In this document: piece after piece, positions 44,604-54,664 of the stretch
How the letters are laid out: each line of letters begins with the position of its first letter
Numbering within the stretch: the stretch's first letter is position 1
Source: Sarocladium kiliense
Taxonomy: Eukaryota > Ascomycota > Sordariomycetes > Hypocreales > Sarocladiaceae
DNA length: 55,100 bases
Assembly (NCBI GenBank): GCA_030734395.1
Contig: JAUZTG010000037.1
Coordinates: 1-55,100, forward strand
Reading direction: 5' to 3'
Position numbers and translations under genes: made by a program
Notes under the pieces: model-generated
Databases searched by the model: none
What the model saw: only the letters and a program-made list of their open reading frames with translations
Told to the model about the DNA's origin: nothing

Positions 44604-45441
44604 TTGACAGGAGGTACGAGTGATAGCCAACACACTCTAAGCTAGTCGAAGAGAAAAGCAGGATTTGGTGGCAGATGGAGGTTTGAAGCCCCAAAAGACG
44701 GGCTCCGATTCGTACCCCTGTTGGTACCCACAGCACATAATAACACAAAGCCCAACGCCCACAGCACAAAATAGCACACACCGTCAGCTGCGGGACGGCA
44801 CGTCTTAGACCGGAGATCTTCTCCACACGCGATCGGTCCTGGGGTGTCACCCTACGTCAAAGGTCCCCGCAGGATCCTCTGCGCCCAACACACATGTCCG
44901 ATCCGAGCGTGCAAAATAGCACAAATGCCGGTTACCTAGTCGATCCCTGCTCGATAGTAAGGCTGGCTCTCATCACCGCTCTAGTGGCCTATGTTCGTAT
45001 TCATGCGCGCCGTGTTGTGCATTCCGTATCCGCAAAAAATGCACACCAGGCCGTCAGTCTGGTCATCGTGTTGATGCATGGGGGGTGCTTCAGCTTCAGG
45101 GGGCTCTTGGCAATAACAGATCTGAGTATACCGGCCGCACTACGCACAGCTAGCAGCCAGATGCGTCCAGATGCGTGTGGCGGGAAGCGCCAGGAATTCC
45201 TCAATTGCACAGCAGAAGCCAACAGCCGGGCGCGACGTATTGTACTGGCCTTCGTCTCACCCAATAGTAACTCCCGCATTGTTCACCGTGGTATACTCTC
45301 TCACCTCTCTTTATGACTCCTACAGTATTGCGGATCTGGCCCGATAGAGGTATCGCTCAATTGGCCAATAACGGAACATTGCAGCCTCATCGTCATCCAA
45401 AGGAGAAGAGCACAGGCCATCACGATAGACGCTGCAAGATT

Positions 45442-45561
45442 ATGGAGTGCATGGCTAGTCTCCTTGTGTTGGTCCTCCTTGCGCTGCCAGGGGGCACAGC
45501 TGAAGTCACTTGTATAAACCTCTCTCGACAGAGCTTACAGGGCGATGCGGCCAGGAAGTAG
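45442..45561 (+). CDS. Possible small secreted protein, first exon
   Basis: Forty codons starting MECMASLLVLVLLALPGGTA, a good signal peptide, then EVTCINLSRQSL to a stop at 45559. About 230 bp downstream, after a possible acceptor (CCCCAG near 45786), comes CWHWQNYCDERYGCAKCQ and KCVSC, a Cys-rich run open to about 45958. Whether the two belong together is not shown. Low confidence. Confidence 0.3.
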   Translation: MECMASLLVLVLLALPGGTAEVTCINLSRQSLQGDAARK

Positions 45562-46307
45562 CGCAGCCAAGCCGCAAATCAATTGACCCAAGAATGCAAA
45601 CATATCTTACAACTCACAGAGCTGACCTGTAGGACTAGTCGAGGTCATCTCCAACCACAGCTTGACCGTCATCTTCTTGCACGCGTTACGGGCGATGTCA
45701 AGGGTATGACTTCGCCAATCACACTGGGTCTGCCACCATGTGAGTCCCGTCTTATACGCAACGCTATTAACCAGTCCTGACGCTTCCCCAGTGCTGGCAT
45801 TGGCAGAATTATTGTGATGAGAGATATGGCTGTGCAAAGTGCCAGCGCCTCAAATGCGTCTCATGTACACCGGTTGATGGCGCTGGAACGCCGTTGAAGG
45901 CGAGCAGCGGAGTAGGCAGCGACTCGCTGCAGGAGTATGGACAAGGTTATTATGTGTAATGGAGATCCATCGATGATCTGAGATGTACTACACGGGCAAG
46001 GGAACTGTTTGAAGTCAACTCGGCTGTCACTTCGACAACCTGAACATGACAGAAACTGCGCACCTTCCCTTGTTGATCCTTTGGAACCTTTACTTTGTGA
46101 TAGTGATTAGGAAGGGACGGACCTATTGACCCAGCAAGAGTGACAGGGTTTGACAGTCGTCGCACCGTGAATCCTGGCAACATTAGGCATGAGTTCTGAG
46201 GATGGTGGATAGTGGTTGACCTGTAGTAACCAATCACGATAGTCGACACCGAACGCAACAATATTGACTAGCGCTGCGGACTGTCCATGATGTGAATGAT
46301 GGCCCTG

Positions 46308-46640
46308 ACCTGCAGGACGCTGACGTGGAGATGGCGTTTCGTTTGTTGAGTGAGGCGGTCATCTCGGAGGCCTGATCTCTCCCGGACGCATGGCTTGGCT
46401 ACTCCGCATTCCCATCGGTCGAATCAGTATACCCAGACATCGATTTGGAAAGGGGACCGGCCTGAAACTCATCGAGACATGTACAGGTGCCATCCGTCGT
46501 AGGCTGATGGATGGTGGCCGGCTTGCAGGGACCTCTATTGATCGTCGATTGTTGTCATGCAGGATGCTGACGTGTCGATGGCGTTCCGTTGGTTGAATGA
46601 GGCGGCCGTTTCGGAGACCTGATGTCTCGCAGGTGCAATG
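46308..46640 (+). repeat. Tandem duplication of a terminal-exon-like block
   Basis: Two blocks (about 46311-46405 and 46556-46645, offset about 245 bp) are clearly related. Each begins with GCAGGA(C/T)GCTGACGTG after a pyrimidine-poor AG and encodes QDADV.MAFR.L.EA..SE followed by TGA in the same frame. They look like two copies of the last exon of one gene; the rest is not recognisable. Confidence 0.55.
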
Positions 46641-46920
46641 CTTGGCTCCTCTGGGATTCTGCTAGTCGCTAGTTGGTATAAGAAGAACAATTCTCCCTTG
46701 CAAAGTCCTTGGTTTTCCAACTTCGCAGAACACACGACTGACCTCTCAAGAACTCCGTTAAGTTACTAAGGTATCCTGTATATCTATATGTAAGTAGCAC
46801 TCGTCTTTCTTCTTTACGTCTCAAGGATAACACCATTGTGAGCAAGTAGGGAGTCTACTCACAACACTCATGCTGACAGTCACCATACAGCCCTCAGTTT
46901 ATCGGCAATTTGTCAACAAG

Positions 46921-47165
46921 ATGCCCGAAGAGAAGAAAAGCCCCCCAGTCGAAGTTCCCAAGAAGTCAGGCCCCTCAAAGTCGGACCCTCAACCAAAGGG
47001 AGCCGACATTCAACCTCGGGGCGAAACGAGAATGACGGAACTCTTCCCAATTCAGAAAACTGGCCAGACCATTGAGGAATGGATGGAGGAAAAGCCTCGA
47101 GGTACGTTAGGCAGTTACTCAATGTTGCTCCAGCTCACGAGTGGGTGTACAGGTGGTTCTTCGTG
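46921..47165 (+). CDS. Small Lys/Pro-rich protein, tentative
   Basis: From ATG 46921 (context AAGATGC): EEKKSPPVEVPKKSG, then KGADIQPRGETRM and TIEEWMEEKP. A 51 bp GTACGT...TACAG intron may lie at about 47103-47153; with or without it the frame ends at the same stop. No family recognised. Confidence 0.35.
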
Positions 47166-47538
47166 ACGTGGTCGGCAAATTGCTGCAATGCGCCGTTGCG
47201 AGACTGACGACTTTGGTCTCGCTATTTACCTGTCGTTCATCTTTAAGTTCCAACAAGTCGTTGTGACAGTCAACGGAGAGGTTCTTCTTTCAATGGACTT
47301 ACACGGAATTGGACTGATTTTCGGGAAGGCCGACTATTGGCTACAGAGATTTGGCCATGTGGAAGTGGGCGGAGCACGTGCTGGCCAATGACGTGAGGTG
47401 GAGACAACTTGAAAATGCGGCATATCAGATCGTGACACCTAGCTAGGACCCTCATTAAATATACTCTCATTATGTCCTCCCCAGTGCTCCCCAAAAGGCC
47501 ATTTCTATGCCACTACATGAGCCTCAATCAACGTCGCG

Positions 47539-47789
47539 ATGCACAAGATTCCGCCCACAGAAAGATGCAAGCAGCTAGCCGCGGCCGTCAACTATCCATA
47601 CGAAGGCTTCGTCCCAGACGAGCAGGCAGCTTTTTCATGGACATTTTCCGGCGACATAAGAACCCCTGAGGCCAAGCAGTTGATCCGATATTACATTGAC
47701 CACATAGTATGTTTCATTCCTGTATTTCCTCATCACCTTACACAAGGTCAGCGAGCGACTGACGACAGGTAGAGGCCAAGCATCAATGA
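47539..47789 (+). CDS. Small 62-residue protein, tentative
   Basis: Exons 47539-47706 and 47769-47789 join in phase around a 62 bp GTATGT...GACAG intron. Text: MHKIPPTERCKQLAAAVNYP, then TPEAKQLIRYYIDHI-VEAKHQ. It may be part of a larger gene extending upstream or downstream. No family recognised. Confidence 0.4.
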
Positions 47790-47826
47790 GCGGGCCAAAG
47801 AGCGAGGCTTACGCATAAGTGAGAAA

Positions 47827-48162
47827 ATGGCCATAAAGCCAACAGTACACTGGCTTCGTGGAGCTTTCATCGAGAATAACCACGATGCTGCGGTGTTCAT
47901 TTTCTTACTTGTGCCCACCCCCACCCCCTCTCAGTCACCACCCTCGGGTACCTTTCCATCTCAAATCGACTGGGCTGAAGATCCTTATATCGAGAAGAGG
48001 GCGGCAGTTGGAATGAACAGGAAAACCAAGCCAGAACCCATCGATATAGAGAGTGGGCTGGCTTTGCAGCTTGACCCGCAGGAGATACTGTTTCCAAATC
48101 CGTCCATGCAAGGCATCTGTACGTTGATGTTCGGGCACAATTATGAAGAGGTTACACAATGA
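47827..48162 (+). CDS. Uncertain reading frame, 111 codons
   Basis: Open frame MAIKPTVHWLRGAFIE to VTQ. Two stretches look protein-like (IDWAEDPYIEKRAAVGMNRK, LQLDPQEILFPNPS), separated by a Pro/Ser/Thr region. It converges with the large minus-strand gene ending at 48177. No domain. Confidence 0.3.
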   Translation: MAIKPTVHWLRGAFIENNHDAAVFIFLLVPTPTPSQSPPSGTFPSQIDWAEDPYIEKRAAVGMNRKTKPEPIDIESGLALQLDPQEILFPNPSMQGICTLMFGHNYEEVTQ

Positions 48163-48176
48163 TCATGATGAATTAT

Positions 48177-50067
48177 TCAGCTCATATCAAAAAACACGTC
48201 CAGGGTTTCGTCCGCACCAAAGTCAGGAAAATTTGTAGTGCCCATGCCAGACCAGTCGCCTATGGGGTCCCATGCAACATTCTGTACTTTGGTCATCTCC
48301 AGGCTGTCCGTGATGCAGGTAGAAAGACGGGAAGAAAGTAAGCAAGAGAAGTCTTTGATCAAATCCGACCATATCCTTTCTTCGTCTGGTTGCCTCTGCA
48401 AGTCACTGCCCTCGACTTCGTCCTCTTCCAGATGTTCAAGTTTTCGCAACGCTTTGTCGATTTGTCCTGATTTACATAAAGCAAGTGAACCTCGAAGTGA
48501 ACGTAGCATCGGCGCAGAAGACTCTTTGAGCTCCGTAGTTAGTCGCAGAAGCTGGCGTAGCTTTTCGAATTGTGGCGTTGAGGTCGTGAATTCTGTCCAA
48601 CGGACTTGGAGGTCAGAGAATGAGATGACCTCGGCCGCTTGATGCAGCCGCAGCAATGCAAGATTCGGAAAGTTCAAGAACCTGTATGCCTGTAGATGGC
48701 CGTGACTTTGGCAATCCCGGACTGGCGGATCCATGAATTCGTTCTCCTTGTCGAGGATGAAACTGATATAGAATATGGGATTCGGCATGTCCAGGCCGTT
48801 CGGCATATGAAGCTTTCCCTTCAGTCTTTCGGCAACACCCTTGCTGATGGTTTGTCGCTCAACATCGCTGCGACTCGCCGCCTCCGATAATAGCAGTCCC
48901 CGCACTAAGATAATTAATTCGTATTCATCAAGTTGTTGGATCATACACTCACCTGCGAAAGAAGTGATCACGGAGAGCGCAACGATACCATCAGTCAAGA
49001 GTAGCGTATTAATGATGGAATGAAGTATCTCGATGGCGAGGGATGGCTGGTCCTTTCGTCGGTCTCTGTCGACATTCCTTCTATAGCGGAAATAGTGTAT
49101 ACACAAAGATAAATACCTGTTGAACCATGCCTTGATTGTTCCTTCGCGCTTCAACATCTTTTTGTTCTTGCTGAACTCTGCTGCAAGCTGAAGGAGCAGC
49201 TCATCAAGATCCTCGGCACTTGTGGTGGCTTGACATTTTTTGATGAATGAGTCTGCGAGCTCCCTGATCTCCCTTCCCGGCAAGAGACTCTTCTTGGTAT
49301 TTTCCTTGGAGCCAGCAAGAACAGCAGACGCAAGCGCGTTGATGATCTTGTCGACGCTCGGTCGTTCGCGCTTTGGACGCTTTGGCTCAGGAAGACCGCG
49401 TCCATCTGGCAAGCTTGGTCGCTTGAGCCCAGCTTCGGTATCCGCAGCCGCTGGGAGGGCTTTCGTATATGACATCGATGGCACAGCCTCTGCATTTTGC
49501 ATGCCAACAACTTGCCATTCCTCGAACGTGGACTCGGGTGTAGGGAACCATGGCCTTCTAGTAGGCTGCACCAAGTGGCTTCCCTCATATTGAACCGACG
49601 TCTCCGAGCAGATGTCGCAAGCCGCGAGTTCTTGCTGCCGGCTGAAACTAATCTTTGTTAAATGTGTAGAGGCTGCTGAAGGCGCTCACGTACCATTCCA
49701 AGTCGAATGTCCATCGGACGGCCTGGATGTATGTGTCGTAGATACATTGCACTTGTTCGACAATCGAGGGCTCGATAGAACGATGGGGGTGTGCGGTCTC
49801 ATAGGAAGCTTCAACATCGTAAAAGGGATGATGTGAGCCGCTGCGCTCGACAGGATGCACTTTGATCTGTATAAGTGCAGCACCATCGGGGCATGGCAGG
49901 GTGAGCTGAAAGGTCGTGACGACAGTTGCAGAGATTTTGTGCAGCCGTTGGAAGCCAGCCTCTCTGAGTTTCACGGCCTCTATCATCTCAGTGGGGGTAA
50001 TGAGATGAACGATTTGTTGCATCGTCCTGCTTGTTGTGGGAGAGGAAAGCGAGCGGACCCGGACCAT
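48177..50067 (-). CDS. Large orphan protein, probably nuclear
   Basis: Exons 50067-49694 and 49641-48177, with a further in-frame 48 bp intron (48952-48905, GTGAGT...CTTAG), give about 596 residues. The first junction reads FDLEW-or-C...RQQELAACDICSE: the GTACGT donor at 49693 and the CAG acceptor at 49642 give Cys-Arg and keep frame. N-terminal part: MQQIVHLITPTEMIEAVKL and DGAALIQIKVHPVER. The middle has a bipartite basic stretch (KRPSLPDGRG, EPKRPKRERP) suited to nuclear import. The C-terminal ~350 residues are predicted helical (LAIEILHSIINTLLLTDG, LRQLLRLTTELKESS) and end FGADETLDVFFDMS, an acidic/hydrophobic tail reminiscent of activation domains. No known family. Divergent from the next gene. 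Confidence 0.62.
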
Positions 50068-50093
50068 GAGAACCTAGAAGTACTGGAAGGGAG

Positions 50094-50129
50094 GGTGGGG
50101 CAGGAACTTGACCATTCCCCTGCCCCACC
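50094..50129. promoter_or_regulatory. Perfect 11 bp inverted repeat between divergent genes
   Basis: GGTGGGGCAGG (50094-50104) and CCTGCCCCACC (50119-50129) are exact reverse complements separated by 14 bp. The site lies between the starts of the two divergent orphan genes and could be a paired factor-binding site or an RNA hairpin in a leader. Confidence 0.6.
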
Positions 50130-50558
50130 ATGCTTCCCGACTTCCATCCCCGGCCCGGTGCGCGTTCCCATATCAATGCGGGCTACCACACGTACGTCTT
50201 AGCCTTTGCAGGGGCTGGAATTACAGGTGCGATAGCTCACCTCTCGGCGCCTCAGGATCCCGACATACATGATTGCTTCTTCCGCTGTACAGTCAATAAG
50301 TGATACCATGAATACGTTGGGTGTGTCGTCTACTAGGGACCTTGGTCTTTCATGTCACGTTATGCTGCAGCAATGTAGCAGGGTTCGAAAAGTACAAAGT
50401 ATGCCCACTCCTGCACATCAGAACTGCACTTTCCTCGAGAGTTCGTTGCCTTGCCGCGGTTGCCTTTCCACCCTCACTACGTCCACTCATATTTGGACAC
50501 ACTCTCTCTGTTAGGCCTCACTTCATCGTCGGATACACGTGACGTGGCAGATTCCACG

Positions 50559-52408
50559 ATGTTGATCACATCCGTGTCTGCACTGCCCTGGTACACTTCG
50601 ACACAACCCAATATTGTGTACCGAAAGGCATTCGAACAGGTATGCTGGACACCTTCAGTCAAGGCTCTCTACTTACAATGACCAGACCAATGAGGCGATT
50701 CCTCGGCAGTTCTTTTCGAATCCTCCAGATGATGCAATATGGATACCCTGTCTACTGCCCATGCCTATCTTCGAGACGTTCCGAGAAACCCTCGAACAGG
50801 TACACTCAGCACACCTCGTCAGACCAACATGCGACAATTTGTATTATGAGGTCGCGATTCTCCAAAACTTCCTGGAGTTCTTGGTCACGAACGATTTTCC
50901 TATCCGCCTCTCGTTGGAGATGAACCCGCGATATGATGTGTCGATGCCAACTGAAAGAGAGAAGAATGTGTATGGTACACTGTCCGCAATCAAGAGGGCT
51001 CGAAAAGCGTTCATCCAGAATGCCATGGACGCGACACTGACTGCTCGACATGGTTATGGTCTTGATCAGTGGTACATGGACTATTTCAGCGATGAGCTTT
51101 CAACGGCAATCAGCTGGGGGTTTCTTTTGCGCGACGTCATGGTACGTTCTGAAAATCGATTTCATTGTCTGCGATTGACATACTGTAGCAATTCAGCCTT
51201 GACGATCGGCGACGGGCTTTTCAACATTGCGTATTGATCGCGCTTCACTCCGTCCAAGACCTGACAGCGGCAGCTACCCTTGATCTTATCGAAAGAACGG
51301 AAGATGAGTGGCTTCTTCTGCTGCAAGATCTATGCTTTGCCAGGGCTTTGTCACCAGTAGCTGAGGTCACAAAGGAGATGCAACAGCTATCACTGGTGCG
51401 AGCCGTCTTCGAGTCCGCCCTGAAGAACATGCCGCCTATGGTGCCAAAGCATTTCGACAGGACTGTCTCTGCCAAAGCCAACATCGAATCATTCAGCAAA
51501 CTTTTCGACTGTGAATTGAAACCGGATGCAATCCTCTTCGGTAGCCTCAACGAAGGCGAGACCATGGGCTTACTATCCAAATGCGACCTTTTCAAGAATG
51601 TTGGCGCCTTTCAGGTTAAAGAGATGCTAGCACGAATTCGCGATTGCGTCCCGGTTGGTTTCGCGGAAATGGATTCAGTCCCCCCTCATCTAGTTCACAC
51701 AGCACGACACGAGTCAATCAGCTTGATCCGTGATGAAAGGTAAGCAACGAGATTGCCGCCTTCAGGACCATTTGCCTAATACACTACAGCATCCATCTAA
51801 AGTCCCGGATGGCTTTACCACCTTCGCGAGAGAACGACATGCTCGCCTTTTTATGCAGTTGCGCTTTCTTACCAACTGTTGATGCCTCAATCTACGATTG
51901 GGCCGCTTCGTGTGAAGGCACAGCCTTTGCACAGCAGGCCCTGAAAGGGTTCTATGAGCAGGAGACGATGCAACAGACCAGCCTGCGAATATTAGCTCTG
52001 CTAAGTTTCGAAAACCTCCTGCCCCCTCAACCATGGGAGATGGTTGATCCAGTGCATGGCTGTTATCTGTCTGATTTTGCTTCTCTCCTGCGAGGGGAAA
52101 CAATCGACAATCGGCGAGCAGTCATCCGACGCATGGCTTGCTCTCTCCGTCGCGTTGTTCACGAAAGTTCTTACCCTGCCTTAGGTCGCTTTTTCGCCAT
52201 AATGGAGGCCGATGAGCCGCTTCATCTGCTGGATGGTCTCTCGGACAAATATTGGGAGAGCAAAGCCAAGCACTCAATGGATCATGAAGGAGCATGGTCG
52301 ATGGCCTGGGGCGAACTGCACGACAATTTGGATCAATGCGGCACAAACGACCAAATGGAACGGAGCCGTGACGATCAAGATGAAGAGGATTGTTTTATTG
52401 TGGTTTGA
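50559..52408 (+). CDS. Large orphan protein, four exons
   Basis: Exons ...-50639, 50686-51141, 51189-51739 and 51790-52408 join in phase with short introns of 46-50 bp; from ATG 50559 this gives 568 residues. The frame is open upstream to about 50381, so the true start may lie in an earlier exon (for example ATG 50270). Text includes PIFETFRETLEQVHSAHLVR, FLEFLVTNDFPIRLSLEMN, DLIERTEDEWLLLLQDLCFA and LLRGETIDNRRAVIRRMACS, and an acidic end (RDDQDEEDCFIVV). Predicted mostly alpha-helical and soluble. No domain recognised. Divergent partner at 48177-50067. Confidence 0.65.
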
Positions 52409-52732
52409 GGCAAAGGGGTCTTGTACAAGCAGCAATCTTTCTCTTTCTCCATTTTTGAACCGCCTTACCATTTCTCCTTTTCTTTCGAAGATTTCTTTGC
52501 CATTACATTTATCTCTCATTTGTTCCTTCTTCCATCCTCAGCAGCTGTGTAGCGGTGTGAATATGTGTCCCATCCTGCATGAGCTACGTGTGAGAGCTGT
52601 GACCAACCTGCAGGCCGGGATGGCAATTTGACCAGGATATATCACGTTGAACCCTTATATTTAGCATTGGATAGTCCCCCTCTACTCTGTTCCTTCCTAA
52701 TCTTCAACTTATGTGACTTCTGTTTCGAGAAA

Positions 52733-53932
52733 ATGACTACTCCAACACCGACTCAAATCAGGAATCGTCGTCGCCGGCAGCAGCAATGCACGTCGAGCCC
52801 CTTTCCAGTGACTCAGATCTTGATGCGGAGCTGGTGCTACGCGGCGACTGAAGACACCCTAGCCTCCGTTGCTCTGCAGGCCACACTGAAACTGCTAGAT
52901 CGGTTCCATCAGCTGCCGCAATTGCAGCGCGAACCTATGTGCCTGCTCCCGCATTGGCGTCGGATCTGCTTGAATGTTCTTGTGCTCGATCGCAAGGAGC
53001 TAGACACTGTCTTCTACTTGTTCTCCGCCACTTTGCTTCCAACCTCGCATCTTCTTTTTCGCCCACTGCCGTGTCTTTCATCCTCATGTTCTGAAGAGCA
53101 TTGGTACGTCCCCAATGTCACCCTCTTACCTGCAGATACTGAAGTCACTCAAGGCAGCCTGTTATCTGGGATAGGCCGAAGTACCTGTCCACCGAACATC
53201 ATGGCCGGGGGTCCTCGCGGAGTTCCCGCCAACCCGAAAGCTTTCTTCGAGGAAACCATCAACTCAACGGACGAATGGCTCAAGGGGAACGGACTTAGCG
53301 AGATTCCCAATATGCCCACAGACGACGAGGGTGTTGAATATGATGGAAATGTTATGGGTGTCCTATCCGAGCTTGATAAGTTCATCGCCCAAACTGGAAA
53401 CAAATTGCGAATGCTTCTGAAGGCAAGCCTAGAAGATGCTATAAGAGAAGCGGCGCTTCGCGCGGAGTTTCCAGGGAATGAACAACAACGGAAGAGCCCG
53501 TCAAAATATTCACAGTTGGAGGAGACATTAGGAACAGCTTCGAAAATGGTGGGTAGGATTCATCACGACCTTCTTCGCCGTGGAGGCAGTGACCTCGTTG
53601 TCAAGCTGCGCGAAAGCTTGACAAGTCTCCGGAATGAGGCAGAACACCAGCTCATCCCTCTTGTGGAGGAGAAGCAGGATCCAGCTTTACCTGGGAATGT
53701 TCATCATGCATACGCCAATGCCCATTGCACTCAGTCAACCTTGGGCACCACAAGTACCACCCTTCAAGCCTCGGAAACGGACTCAGAACAAATTCAACAA
53801 ATAAAGAGACCGCAGACACCCCTGGACATGTCTAAGATCCCTAAACGTCGACTTGAGTTGGACCCCAACGATCAGTTCCGGCCATCGAAGCGACCGTCCA
53901 ACTCAACACTCCCAGGTGGGAACGGGCATTGA
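52733..53932 (+). CDS. Orphan 399-residue protein
   Basis: Uninterrupted frame from ATG 52733 (GAAAATGAC); an alternative start is 53202. N-terminus: TPTQIRNRRRRQQQ, then a helical, Leu-rich part (LASVALQATLKLLDRFHQL). The second half is charged and helical (FFEETINSTDEWLKGNGL, NKLRMLLKASLEDAIREAAL) with a basic tail (KIPKRRLELDPNDQFRPSKR). Probably nuclear, possibly coiled coil. It lies 320 bp after and co-directional with the previous orphan. No family recognised. Confidence 0.6.
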   Translation: MTTPTPTQIRNRRRRQQQCTSSPFPVTQILMRSWCYAATEDTLASVALQATLKLLDRFHQLPQLQREPMCLLPHWRRICLNVLVLDRKELDTVFYLFSATLLPTSHLLFRPLPCLSSSCSEEHWYVPNVTLLPADTEVTQGSLLSGIGRSTCPPNIMAGGPRGVPANPKAFFEETINSTDEWLKGNGLSEIPNMPTDDEGVEYDGNVMGVLSELDKFIAQTGNKLRMLLKASLEDAIREAALRAEFPGNEQQRKSPSKYSQLEETLGTASKMVGRIHHDLLRRGGSDLVVKLRESLTSLRNEAEHQLIPLVEEKQDPALPGNVHHAYANAHCTQSTLGTTSTTLQASETDSEQIQQIKRPQTPLDMSKIPKRRLELDPNDQFRPSKRPSNSTLPGGNGH

Positions 53933-54078
53933 TTGTGGTTGGACCCGGCTTTGCGATGGTTTTGGCACGTTGAACCACTGGTGTGGCCATGTACGCAGCT
54001 TCGATCTCGAGCCTACACCGAGCGACGGCTCTCTTCGATATAGCTTTCTCAGCATTCTTAAGGGGCGCAAGCATGGTG

Positions 54079-54664
54079 GATGATGGAGCGTACGACTGGA
54101 AGATGTCCACGGCACCAGGAGGCAGAGATGGAGAAGACTGACTCAATGCAATCCTAGTCTGCGCCGAATATAGTCTATCGGAGATAATGTAATTCTGTGG
54201 GTTCAAGGCTTGAAGCGCTGTACACTTTGGCAGCCTCTCTCAAGGCACTCATGATGCGAGGAGCTCGGAATACGTTGGAAGTTCGTACAACCCCTGTGGC
54301 TTAATGACAGCTTCACACCGACTCCTCAGCTCCGCCAACTCGCATTTGTCCATTCAAGCGTCCATAAAATGTGTTGTCCGGCCTTGCTTCGGCATCCACA
54401 ATCAGTCACAACGGGATAATGCTGAACCTGCGACGTTGCCCCCCTGGCCAGCTACATGGAAAGGACTATAAGTATATGGTATACATCTCTTGTGTCGCCA
54501 CCATCTTCGCGGCTTCGACATCCCCTCCGTCGTGGCAATTGACCCAGTCTCACTGGACAGCTGTTTGAGACTTAGCGTTTTCGGTGAACAATCTCTAGCC
54601 ACCTTCACATTGACTGCCTGGCAATCACAGGCTTATTACTCTGCGTCAAGGATCACTTGATATG
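54079..54664 (+). repeat. ~590 bp direct repeat, copy 2
   Basis: Matches 18985-19571. Its left edge holds the codons for DDGAYDW of a CK1 tail, then the frame is broken. No other CK1 sequence is present upstream. Its right edge is the ATG of the next gene. Confidence 0.9.

Larger units (their letters stand above)
44604..46920. other. Low-information stretch with repeats
   Basis: No firm gene except the tentative secreted frame below. AGCACA-type repeats at 44725-44930 and the terminal-exon-like duplication at 46308-46640 lie here. Confidence 0.5.

Noticed and set aside
52409..52732. Extension of the 399-residue orphan to an in-frame start at 52628
   Set aside because: The extra part is hydrophobic and T-rich, starts from a non-ATG or poor context, and looks like leader sequence.
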